NCBI GenBank assembly: GCA_038045445.1
Contig: JBBSYC010000015.1
Location: 1 to 33,172, forward strand
Length of the DNA stretch: 33,172 bases
Reading direction: 5' to 3'
From: SICU01 sp038045445
Lineage (GTDB): Archaea > Nanobdellota > Nanobdellia > Pacearchaeales > GW2011-AR1
The number at the start of each line of letters is the position of its first letter. Within the stretch, counting starts at the first letter, position 1. Positions 22,815 through 30,525 of this stretch are shown in pieces. The notes beneath the pieces were generated by a model, which was given only the letters and a program-made list of their open reading frames with translations, made no database searches and was not told the origin of the DNA. The position numbers and the translations under genes were made by a program.

Positions 22815-23750
22815 TTACTTTCTGATTAAATCTCTCACATAATATCTCTTTTCTATCGGAGATACATTTAGATTTGTTCTTAATGTTATGTCCATAAGCA
22901 TTCCAAAAAAGAAGAATATTACTCCAATTATAATTAAGAAAAATCCAAGGAAGAACCACCCACTTCTGTTTAATGATAGGTTGAGAAATATCCTTTGGTA
23001 TATTGATAATAGGGTTAACAATAAACCAAGGAATGCTGAAAATAACCCTAATCCTCCAAACATATGCAATGGTCTGTTTGAATATTTGTTCAAAAACCAA
23101 ATGTAAATTAGGTCAATAAAACCTTTGTAGGCTTTACTGTAATTGTATTTGGTTTTTCCGCTTTTTCTTGATCTGTGGTTGACTACTACTTCGCCTATTG
23201 TAAATCCTTTCCATCTTAATAATGCTAAAATGTATCTGTGCATTTCTCCCCATAAATCTAAGGACTTTGTTGCCTGTTTTCTGTATACTCTTAATGTACA
23301 CCCAGTATCGTGAACCGGGTCTTTTATTAGAATTCTTCTGAAAAATCTGCCCATTATTGTAAGTATTCTAATTCCTGACTTGTCTTTTCTATGTTTTCTC
23401 CAGCCAGCTACAACATCCAATTTATCTTTTTCTAATTTTTCCAGAAGTTTAGGAATATCTTTAGGATCGTTTTGTAAATCTCCATCCAAAGAGATAATTA
23501 TCTCTCCTTGTGTTGCCTTGAAACCTGCATCCAAAGCTATGGACTGACCATAATTTCTATTTAGATTGATTATTGTGACTTCTTTGAGAGACTTTAATTC
23601 GTTTAAGGAGTTATCCTTGCTCCCATCATTAATGTAAATAACCTCATAGGTTCCAAGCTTGGACATTACTTCCTTGATTTCTTTATCTAATTGCTTTATG
23701 TTTCCTTCTTCTTCATATACTGGAACTATTACAGAGTATTTTATTACCAT
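22815..23750 (-). CDS. GT2 polyprenyl-phosphate glycosyltransferase (DPM/ArnC-like)
   Basis: A 311-residue protein with a GT-A domain (VIVPVYEEEGNIKQL, YINDGSKDNS, SLDGDLQNDP with the metal-binding acidic motif, and HDTGCTLRVYRKQA), followed by two C-terminal membrane helices (about residues 230-290). This is the DPM1/ArnC/GtrB layout, which moves a sugar from a nucleotide to polyprenyl phosphate at the inner membrane face. It would supply the GT-C enzymes at 10234 and 15138. A TATA element (TTTATAAC) lies about 25-30 bp before ATG 23750. Confidence 0.9.
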   Translation of the reverse strand: MVIKYSVIVPVYEEEGNIKQLDKEIKEVMSKLGTYEVIYINDGSKDNSLNELKSLKEVTIINLNRNYGQSIALDAGFKATQGEIIISLDGDLQNDPKDIPKLLEKLEKDKLDVVAGWRKHRKDKSGIRILTIMGRFFRRILIKDPVHDTGCTLRVYRKQATKSLDLWGEMHRYILALLRWKGFTIGEVVVNHRSRKSGKTKYNYSKAYKGFIDLIYIWFLNKYSNRPLHMFGGLGLFSAFLGLLLTLLSIYQRIFLNLSLNRSGWFFLGFFLIIIGVIFFFFGMLMDITLRTNLNVSPIEKRYYVRDLIRK

Positions 23751-23916
23751 ATATTTGTTGAAAAGTTATTGGTTATAAACATTGTCTTTTTGCTGAATAT
23801 GTTTAGAAAACTCCGTTTGTTCTCAATAATACTTTGAGATCCTAATTGTAAAAATATTTGAAACTGTTATAATTCTCTTCATATATCTTTATATAGTGTA
23901 AATTGCAAAAAGTTTA

Positions 23917-24837
23917 ATGCAAAAATTAAGCGACTATACAATGAAATCTAACTTTAAGAAAGGCAATTCTAACAAAGTAATTAGTGTGTTTATTACTGCA
24001 TTAGTTATAGGACTTCTTGTTTTTGTTGGGCCTGTTGATGCTTACTATCTTCAAATATCTGGTCTTAAGGATACCCCTTATCAAGTTGGGGAAAATGTCA
24101 ATTTTCTTGGAAAAGTTGAGATAAATAACGGAGAGATAGCTTCTGTAAAGAAGATAAACCTAAATGTTAATGATGAGATTGTTTGTGTTTTTGATGTATA
24201 TGGAAACAGTCTTGTTGGATGCGAGGGAGTCGACATATCTTTGGTTTCAAATACTTCACAATTTGGTTATGGATATGGTTATAATTCATTTCAACAGGGA
24301 TGGAATGGAAATCATTATGCTAGGGGTGCAGGAAATTACACTGGATATGGATATGGTTATGGTCAAGGGTTTGGAGAGGGAGAACTTGTTTATAATATAA
24401 GCATACATACACCTCAAACTTATTTACATTTTGGCGGAAACAACAGGATACAAATTTCTACGGTTACGGACACACAAATACTCGATTCTAAAGTTGAGTT
24501 AATTACTTTGAATCCTCGTCTTGCTGGAAATGGCAATTTCTTATTTGGAACTGATGATGCAGGAGCGATATTCTGGGGAAGATTCAATAGCACTGAAAGA
24601 ACAATTACCGGTGAAGTTGAGTGGCTTGGGAACCCATCTATACGAATGATTGGCGTTGGAACTTACAACTCTAGTGGGATAGATTCTGGCTCTTTTGTAG
24701 TGAGATTCTATCACCCTAATCTGTTTGATGAAGGTCTTGTATGGAAAGGAAATTATGCTAATGGAAGATGGAATATGACTTATACTGGAGACTCTTCAAT
24801 AACTTTGGCTGGAAGAGTTTTCTCTGCGCCTAATTAA
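23917..24837 (+). CDS. Secreted Gly/Tyr-rich protein with many sequons
   Basis: A 306-residue protein with a long N-terminus, a hydrophobic segment at about residues 22-40 and a likely cleavage after VDA. The mature part has a beta-domain (YQVGENVNFLGKVEI), two GYGYGY stretches and a beta-rich second half. Six N-x-S/T sequons (NTS, NYT, NIS, NST, NSS, NMT) suggest heavy glycosylation outside the cell. It may be a cell-envelope component. The family is not recognised. A TATA element at 23887-23896 supports ATG 23917 and a leaderless message. Confidence 0.7.
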   Translation: MQKLSDYTMKSNFKKGNSNKVISVFITALVIGLLVFVGPVDAYYLQISGLKDTPYQVGENVNFLGKVEINNGEIASVKKINLNVNDEIVCVFDVYGNSLVGCEGVDISLVSNTSQFGYGYGYNSFQQGWNGNHYARGAGNYTGYGYGYGQGFGEGELVYNISIHTPQTYLHFGGNNRIQISTVTDTQILDSKVELITLNPRLAGNGNFLFGTDDAGAIFWGRFNSTERTITGEVEWLGNPSIRMIGVGTYNSSGIDSGSFVVRFYHPNLFDEGLVWKGNYANGRWNMTYTGDSSITLAGRVFSAPN

Positions 24838-24905
24838 AAATTTATATTTGAGATATTGGAAATGTACTAAGCATTTATGAATCTGACGTTCCGAGTTTTA
24901 AAGAA

Positions 24906-25211
24906 TTGTTTGTAGGTGTTGTAGATAGGGAATTTATTGAAAGATTAATAGATAATGCTTCTATGCTGAAACGCAAAGCTTTAGGAATTTGTGGGGTCGT
25001 AGGAGTTAAGTCTGGAGATGAACTTGCTGGTTTGCTAGTTAGGTCTGGGATAGAATACTGTGTTGAAGATGCTCGAAGGAGATTACCCTATTTTAGGGAT
25101 GTTTTGGTTGAATACAGTTCGTCAAGAGGTTTACAATTTAGAAAAATTCCTGAAGGTTATAGGATTGAGAAAGTTATGTTGAAAGATGAAGCTTTTTACG
25201 AAAAAATTTAA
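24906..25211 (+). CDS. Small soluble protein, unknown; start uncertain
   Basis: 101 residues if begun at TTG 24906, with charged helices and no membrane segment. The same frame is open back to 24852 and reads plausibly (YESDVPSFKELF), but has no ATG. A TATA element (24841-24847) points to initiation near 24870-24877, where ATG 24877 lies in another frame that stops after 12 codons. A single-base indel near 24881 would join that ATG to this frame. So either a non-ATG start is used or an indel is present. Confidence 0.5.
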   Translation: MFVGVVDREFIERLIDNASMLKRKALGICGVVGVKSGDELAGLLVRSGIEYCVEDARRRLPYFRDVLVEYSSSRGLQFRKIPEGYRIEKVMLKDEAFYEKI

Positions 25212-25235
25212 ATAGGTTCAATTTTATTATTTTTT

Positions 25236-25601
25236 ATGAGGATAGTAAAATCAAGAATTTATGTGGAATTTATATATCTTCATAAAAAACCCGGCGAAGA
25301 AGAGGTTGAAACTAGAGACGCTAGAAAGATAAATGCCCCAAATGAATCTATAGGATTTCGTTTTTTTGATAGAACTGAATATATAGATGATGAAGGAAAA
25401 ACCGTAATATTATCTAAGAATTGTTCGGGAATATCTTTCTTTGGAGAGGTTTTAACTTTAAAAGATGCTCGTAAAAGATTTCCAGAAGATACAAGATTGA
25501 AATACATGATGCTTGATGAACGTGATAGCGTTGTTTTCACAAAGCCATTCGATTTCTATCTTTTTCGTGAAAGTGATTCAATTGTTTCGAGAAATGATTA
25601 A
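25236..25601 (+). CDS. Small soluble protein, unknown
   Basis: A 121-residue protein, mostly beta-strand and charged, with FRFFDRTEYIDDEGKTVI in the middle and LTLKDARKRFPEDTRLKYMM near the C-terminus. No signal or membrane segment. The TATA element at 25205-25215 is 25 bp before ATG 25236. The family is not recognised. It lies 24 bp after the previous gene but has its own promoter. Confidence 0.6.
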   Translation: MRIVKSRIYVEFIYLHKKPGEEEVETRDARKINAPNESIGFRFFDRTEYIDDEGKTVILSKNCSGISFFGEVLTLKDARKRFPEDTRLKYMMLDERDSVVFTKPFDFYLFRESDSIVSRND

Positions 25602-25754
25602 TACTCTAATCTTAATTTATGGAGTAAGCAAAACTCACATTTCAAAATACTGAATTGTTACCTTAAAGGTTGGTGGCTTGTTGGTTAGTCTAATTGGGAA
25701 TGAGAAGAAGCAAAGCGAATATTTTATAAATCTCTAACTTCTTTTAACTTCAAG

Positions 25755-26603
25755 ATGGTGATTAACTCTAACTATTCCAAATTATTTATTGCCTTTTTAA
25801 TTTTTTTGGGGCTTGGATTTTTTATTTCTAACATTATAGAGATAAAACTGCTTAGTGTCGCAATGTTTGTTTTTGGTCTATTTCTTGCCTTTGCTTTAGA
25901 TAACAGAAAAAAAAGACTTGAAGCAATAAAGGATAAACTAAGATTACAAGATGCTAAACTTCTTAATGTCTATGAATTATCTAAACAGTTTGATGAAAAG
26001 GTAAGGCTAGAAGTTCAAAAAAGATTAGAAAACTACCTCATAACTCAATTAGATTACACTTTAGAGGACATCAATAATAGCGGAGTAAAATTATCTGAAC
26101 TTTTTGATTATGTTAGTGGAATCAAACCAAAAAATCAAGAACAATTAAAATTATGGGAATATATGACTAAATCTTTATTAGAGGTAAGAGATATTCTGAA
26201 AGATGTTTCTCACAACGTCAAAGACAAAATGGCTTCTCATGAATGGTCTGCTTTATTATTGCTCTTTTTTTCGGTTATTTTCTTAGTCTATCAAGAAAAT
26301 AATTTAGCTTCAATCTACTCTAAAGTTTTTGTATCTGTTCTTTTGAGCTGTTTTACTTTCTTTATTTTAATTTTAAGACAACTTGATACCCTAAATTGGC
26401 AGGAGCAACAATGGATATGGGAACCGCTAATATCTTTATTCAAAGAACTTGGACTAAGACCTTATATTCCAGAAGCACTATTAATTCAAAAAAGATTGAA
26501 TATAAATTCAATTAAAAAACTGACATCTTCTATCCGAGTTGGTAGAACTAAATATCCTTATCCTGATTTTAGTGATAAAAAAATTGAGGTACTGGAGCTG
26601 TGA
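25755..26603 (+). CDS. Four-helix membrane protein with cytoplasmic coil, unknown
   Basis: A 282-residue protein. Two membrane helices lie near residues 8-48, then a long charged helical region (about 50-165), then two more helices (about 168-207) and a soluble tail. The layout somewhat resembles DUF4239/bestrophin-like proteins, but I see no diagnostic motif. A TATA-like ATTTTATAAAT ends about 25 bp before ATG 25755. It overlaps the next gene by 4 nt, so the two are probably co-translated. Confidence 0.6.
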   Translation: MVINSNYSKLFIAFLIFLGLGFFISNIIEIKLLSVAMFVFGLFLAFALDNRKKRLEAIKDKLRLQDAKLLNVYELSKQFDEKVRLEVQKRLENYLITQLDYTLEDINNSGVKLSELFDYVSGIKPKNQEQLKLWEYMTKSLLEVRDILKDVSHNVKDKMASHEWSALLLLFFSVIFLVYQENNLASIYSKVFVSVLLSCFTFFILILRQLDTLNWQEQQWIWEPLISLFKELGLRPYIPEALLIQKRLNINSIKKLTSSIRVGRTKYPYPDFSDKKIEVLEL

Positions 26604-27097
26604 GTGAAAAGAACGTTATGTATTTTGGTTATGGGGCTAATGCTCATAAGGATATGATAAAAGCATTGATTGGGAGAACACCCAAGGGATTTAAGGCAAA
26701 ACTTAGAGACTATGGGCTATTTATCCAATCTTGGTTGGATATTCCTTTAGAAGCTAAAAAAACTCTTGAAGAAGCTTGGGATGAAAGTTTTAGTTCTTAT
26801 ATTGCTGTTCCTCTTAAAGGGGTGGTGGTTTGGGGCACTGCTTGGGAGATTACAGAAAAAGAAAGGGCAGTAATTGGAGAGTGGGAATTGCACCATAAGT
26901 GGTATCTTCCAGTAAAAATTAAGATTGTTGATGAAAAGGGAAAAATTTCTGAAGCTGAAACAGAGATAATTCCAAGGTTTTATACAAAAGTTTCCGCAAT
27001 ACAAGAAAAGGAATATCCTCATTTTCCGAACGACAAAGCTAAGATGTTAAAATTAGCTAGGAAATTAAGAAAAGATTTCTTAAAAAAAACTACCTAG
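26600..27097 (+). CDS. Gamma-glutamylcyclotransferase-like (AIG2/GGCT fold)
   Basis: 165 residues beginning at GTG 26600, overlapping the upstream stop by 4 nt; ATG 26618 is an alternative. It opens with MYFGYGANAH, the substrate-loop signature of the GGCT/AIG2 (BtrG) fold, followed by GVVVWGTAWEIT and a GEWELHHKWYLPV segment near where the family has its catalytic Glu. Relatives release pyroglutamate from gamma-glutamyl amines or peptides; the substrate here is unknown. Co-transcription with a membrane protein may be informative. Confidence 0.75.
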   Translation: MSEKNVMYFGYGANAHKDMIKALIGRTPKGFKAKLRDYGLFIQSWLDIPLEAKKTLEEAWDESFSSYIAVPLKGVVVWGTAWEITEKERAVIGEWELHHKWYLPVKIKIVDEKGKISEAETEIIPRFYTKVSAIQEKEYPHFPNDKAKMLKLARKLRKDFLKKTT

Positions 27098-27419
27098 TTC
27101 GTCTCAATTTCTCATTAGTTGTTTTATCAGTGAATTGAATAAGGGCTAGTCACTTTAAGCACATTTAGTTTATCCTTTAATCGAGGAAGAGCTAACTCAA
27201 AAGGACAGCAATTTGTCCTCTGGTGTTTTGTTATAAAATTATAGTATGTTTCCCAACCTTTAAGTTGTGTAAGACCAAGACGTATTGGCTCATACAATTA
27301 CCCTACAACACACAACTCACAAAATCCCAAAAGATTTAAAAACCCTTGATTTCATTCAATTCTGAAATTACATAGATTAAGGAGCGATTACGATTAACCT
27401 TTATCTTGTTAGAAATTAC
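27098..27419. other. Intergenic region before rrp4 with two inverted repeats
   Basis: No gene was found in these 322 bp. AGGACA (27202-27207) pairs with TGTCCT (27214-27219). AGTTGTGT (27263-27270) pairs with ACACAACT (27310-27317), with a small GTAT/ATAC hairpin inside. TATA-like stretches occur near 27229-27238 and 27331-27339. A small RNA or a structured 5' leader for rrp4 is possible but weakly supported. Confidence 0.3.
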
Positions 27420-28139
27420 ATGAGCGAATTTAATAAAAATCAAGAAGAAACTTATGAAGACTTTGGAGCCCCTGAGCCTCAAAGTCGTACAATTGTTGTT
27501 CCTGGAGAGATTGTTGCATCTGGAGATGACTTCCTTGCTGGAGAGGGTGCTAGAAGAGAAGGGAATAATGTTCTTGCCTCAAGATATGGATTAGCTGAAA
27601 AAATCGGTCGTGTTGTTAAAATAATTCCTTTTTCTGGTGCATTCATTCCGAGAAGAAATAATGTTGTGATTGGAAGAATTTCAGATATAGTCCATAGTGG
27701 ATGGATTATAGATATAGATTATGCTCAAAACGGGTTTTTGCCTTTAATGGAAAGCCCTAGATTTGTTAACAAGAATGAGATGGACCAATTCCTGGCTATT
27801 GGAGATGTTGTTGCTGCTAAGATATGGTCAGTTTCTCCTAAAGGAATTGATTTGGCAATGAAAGGAAAGGGTTTAGGAAAGTTAGAAGGTGGATTCATAT
27901 TCAGAGTAAATCCTTCAAGAGTTCCTAGAATTATAGGTCGTGAGGGAAGCATGATAAATTTGATAAAAGAAAATACTGGTTGTAACGTTACAATAGGACA
28001 GAATGGATGGATATGGATAAAAGGAAATGATATTGATTCTCAAATTAAAGCTCGCAAAGCTATTGAATTTATTGCTGAAAAAGTTCTAGTTTCTGGACTT
28101 ACTGAAAAAATGGAAAAATGGTTTGGAGAGAATAAATAA
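27420..28139 (+). CDS. rrp4: Exosome RNA-binding subunit Rrp4
   Basis: A 239-residue protein with the three Rrp4 parts: an N-terminal strand-rich domain (TIVVPGEIVASGDDFLAG), an S1 domain (about residues 70-145, VVIGRISDIVHSGWIIDID) and a KH domain with RIIGREGSMI supplying the GxxG loop. Rrp4 forms the RNA-binding cap on the Rrp41/Rrp42 ring of the archaeal exosome. Its stop overlaps the rrp41 start by 1 nt. It is the first gene of the exosome operon here; the usual upstream neighbour SBDS lies about 23 kb away. Confidence 0.96.
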   Translation: MSEFNKNQEETYEDFGAPEPQSRTIVVPGEIVASGDDFLAGEGARREGNNVLASRYGLAEKIGRVVKIIPFSGAFIPRRNNVVIGRISDIVHSGWIIDIDYAQNGFLPLMESPRFVNKNEMDQFLAIGDVVAAKIWSVSPKGIDLAMKGKGLGKLEGGFIFRVNPSRVPRIIGREGSMINLIKENTGCNVTIGQNGWIWIKGNDIDSQIKARKAIEFIAEKVLVSGLTEKMEKWFGENK

Positions 28140-28843
28140 TGGCGTTCAAAAGACCCGACGGTAGAAAATTAGATGAAATAAGACCTATTACTGCTAAGGT
28201 TGGAATTATTCCTAATGCCGATGGAAGCGCAATGTTTACATTCGGAAAAACTGTTGCTATTGCTGCTGTTTACGGACCTAGAATGCTTCACCCACAGCAT
28301 ATGCAAGACCCTAAGACTGCTATTTTGAGAGTGAATTATGATTTACTTAGCTTCTCTGTTGAAGACAGAAAGAAACCTGGACCTTCAAGAAGAAGTCAGG
28401 AAATTTCTAAAGTAACTGAATGGGCATTATCTCCTGCTTTAGATTTGAAAGAATTCCCAAACACTGTCATTGATGTTCAGATTTATATTTTACAAGCAAA
28501 TGCGAGCACAAGAGTAGCTGGAATAAATGCAGCTTCAATGGCTCTGGCTCAAGCGGGAATACCAATGAGAGATTTGGTTTGCGCTGTATCTGTTGGAAAG
28601 ATGGATAAAGACATTGTTATTGATGTTAACGATGAGGAAGAACATTTTGAAGATGGAGAAGGAGCGACAGATACTGCTACGGCAAGACTTGCTAATTCTG
28701 ATAGATTTACATTGCTTCAATTAGATGGAAAGATACAACCATCGCTTATACCAAAGGCACTTGAAATGGCAAATAAGGCTTTTGCCAAGATTTATGAAAT
28801 TCAGAAAAAAACATTGAAGGGTGTTATGGAGGAAAAAGAATGA
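28139..28843 (+). CDS. rrp41: Exosome catalytic subunit Rrp41
   Basis: A 234-residue RNase PH-fold protein. It opens with RPDGRKLDEIRP and has GPRMLHPQH, RKKPGPSRRSQEISK and an acidic IDVNDEEEHFEDGEGATD region where the family holds its catalytic aspartates. Rrp41 performs phosphate-dependent 3'-5' RNA degradation and the reverse tailing reaction in the hexameric Rrp41/Rrp42 ring. It overlaps rrp4 by 1 nt and rrp42 by 4 nt, which suggests coupled translation in the right stoichiometry. Confidence 0.96.
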   Translation: MAFKRPDGRKLDEIRPITAKVGIIPNADGSAMFTFGKTVAIAAVYGPRMLHPQHMQDPKTAILRVNYDLLSFSVEDRKKPGPSRRSQEISKVTEWALSPALDLKEFPNTVIDVQIYILQANASTRVAGINAASMALAQAGIPMRDLVCAVSVGKMDKDIVIDVNDEEEHFEDGEGATDTATARLANSDRFTLLQLDGKIQPSLIPKALEMANKAFAKIYEIQKKTLKGVMEEKE

Positions 28844-29661
28844 GTTCAATGGGATTAACAAGTTTAACATATAACACTTTGCTTAAGATGTTTTCTGAAA
28901 ACAAAAGATTTGATGGTAGAGAGCTTCTTGAACAAAGAGACTTAAGTGTTGAGTATGAGGTTTCTTATAAGGCTGAAGGAAGTGCAAGAGTTAAACTTGG
29001 AAAGACTGAAGTTGTTGCTGGAGTCAAACTTGGTCTTGGAGAACCTTACCCTGATTCTCTTGATAAGGGAAACTTAATGGTTTCTGGAGATTTGTTGCCT
29101 TTGGCTTCCCCAAGATTTGAATCAGGACCTCCAAAGTATAATTCACTTGAACTAACAAGACTAGTTGAGAGAGCAATAAGGGAATCAGGGGTCATTGATT
29201 TGAGTAAATTAGTTATAAAAGAAGGAGAGAAGGTTTGGACAGTAATGATTGATATTTATCCCATAAATGATGATGGTGCATTGATAGATGCTGCAAGTAT
29301 AGCTGCAATGGCTGCTTTATTACATACAAATATTCCAGAACTTGATAAAGATGGCAGAATTGACTATGAAAAGAAGTCAACAAAGAAATTACCCCTGCTT
29401 GAGAATACTATTCCTTTGTCATTGACATTCTATAAGCTAGGAGAGACTATATTCGTAGACCCTACTCGTGAAGAAGAAGAAGCTTGTGATGGAAAGATTG
29501 TATGGGGAATCTCAAATTATAAAGGAAAAGAACATATGATACATTCATGCCAAAAAGGTATGGAAGCTTCTATGTCATCTGAAGATATAGATAAAATGAT
29601 GAAACATCTTCCAAAACTGTATGACGATACCCTTAAAAAGCTTAAAAAGTTCCTGAAGTGA
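28840..29661 (+). CDS. rrp42: Exosome ring subunit Rrp42
   Basis: A 273-residue RNase PH-fold protein with RFDGRELLEQRDLSVEY, GSARVKLGKTEVVAGVKLG and VDPTREEEEACDGKI, the Rrp42 pattern. In archaea Rrp42 lacks its own phosphorolytic site but completes the active site and RNA path of Rrp41. It overlaps rrp41 by 4 nt and is followed 1 nt later by rpoK, so exosome and RNA polymerase genes appear to share a transcript. Confidence 0.96.
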   Translation: MSSMGLTSLTYNTLLKMFSENKRFDGRELLEQRDLSVEYEVSYKAEGSARVKLGKTEVVAGVKLGLGEPYPDSLDKGNLMVSGDLLPLASPRFESGPPKYNSLELTRLVERAIRESGVIDLSKLVIKEGEKVWTVMIDIYPINDDGALIDAASIAAMAALLHTNIPELDKDGRIDYEKKSTKKLPLLENTIPLSLTFYKLGETIFVDPTREEEEACDGKIVWGISNYKGKEHMIHSCQKGMEASMSSEDIDKMMKHLPKLYDDTLKKLKKFLK

Positions 29662-29662
29662 C

Positions 29663-30049
29663 ATGAATGAACAAAAACAAGAGTTTACAAAGTTTGAGAT
29701 TGCTAGAATAATTGGTGCTAGGGCTTTACAAATTTCTATGGATGCTCCATTGCTTATTGATATTTCTGAAAGTGAATTGGAAGGAATGAGATATGATGCC
29801 CTTAAAATTGCCGAAAAAGAATTTAGATCTGGTGTTTTACCCATTTCTGTTAAGAGACCTATGCCTTCTAGGACTGGAGCAAAACTTCAACCAGTGCGAG
29901 AAGATTCTATGGATGATGAGAAAATAGTTGAAAAAGAAAAAGAAGTTGAAAAAGAAATAGTTGAAAAGGCAGAGGAAATGGGTCTTGTTAATGAGAATGA
30001 TAATGAAGATGCCATTATTGAAGATAGCTCGAGTAATAGTGAGGAATAA
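29663..30049 (+). CDS. rpoK: RNA polymerase subunit Rpo6/RpoK with acidic tail
   Basis: Residues 1-80 match archaeal RpoK (Rpo6, omega/RPB6 homologue): FTKFEIARIIGARALQISM, DAPLLIDI, ALKIAEKEF, and GVLPISVKRPMPS. This subunit helps assemble and stabilise RNA polymerase. The family is usually about 55-90 residues; this one has 128 owing to a Glu/Lys- and then Asp/Ser-rich tail after about residue 85. In many archaea rpoK lies near enolase and rps2, and an enolase follows here after one gene. It directly follows rrp42 and is probably in the same operon. Confidence 0.93.
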   Translation: MNEQKQEFTKFEIARIIGARALQISMDAPLLIDISESELEGMRYDALKIAEKEFRSGVLPISVKRPMPSRTGAKLQPVREDSMDDEKIVEKEKEVEKEIVEKAEEMGLVNENDNEDAIIEDSSSNSEE

Positions 30050-30055
30050 TTTAAG

Positions 30056-30412
30056 ATGCTAAGGTATTTTGCTTGTGTAGTTTTAGGGACTTTTTCTGCA
30101 TGCCATCCAGGATATCTTGAAGGAACAGTCGTTGAAGAATTCGGAAATGCTCAAAGAGTTGCTGATGGAGAGCCAATTGTTATGCCTTTAACTTATGGTC
30201 TGGCTATTAAATCGGCAAATGATGTTGTGAGCCGTGTTGGATTTTTTCAAGAAAGTTGGAGTTCTGATACAGATTTAGTTTCTTTTGCACATTCCATAGA
30301 AGAGGGAGATCAAGTCAGGATAAATCTTGAAGGTCGTTGGTTTAATAAGGGTTCAAGAACGGGGACAACTTCCACGTCGAAATTAGAAAATTTGTCTATA
30401 ACTAAAAAATAA
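30056..30412 (+). CDS. Putative small lipoprotein or exported protein
   Basis: 118 residues with a short hydrophobic N-terminus (FACVVLGTF) and FSAC at residues 13-16, close to a lipobox; the Cys would be the first mature residue. The rest is polar and beta-rich (YLEGTVVEEFG, DQVRINLEGRWF). It starts 6 nt after rpoK, so it is probably co-transcribed, an odd partner for an RNA polymerase gene. Function and family are unknown. Confidence 0.55.
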   Translation: MLRYFACVVLGTFSACHPGYLEGTVVEEFGNAQRVADGEPIVMPLTYGLAIKSANDVVSRVGFFQESWSSDTDLVSFAHSIEEGDQVRINLEGRWFNKGSRTGTTSTSKLENLSITKK

Positions 30413-30525
30413 AGTGGCAAATTTTACAGAGCCTTAAAGAGAGAGTATGCTTTAGATTTATTAAGTTATTGTTAGACTCACCCTAAGAGATTATAATTTA
30501 AATATCTTTGATGCTTCGTTTGTTA

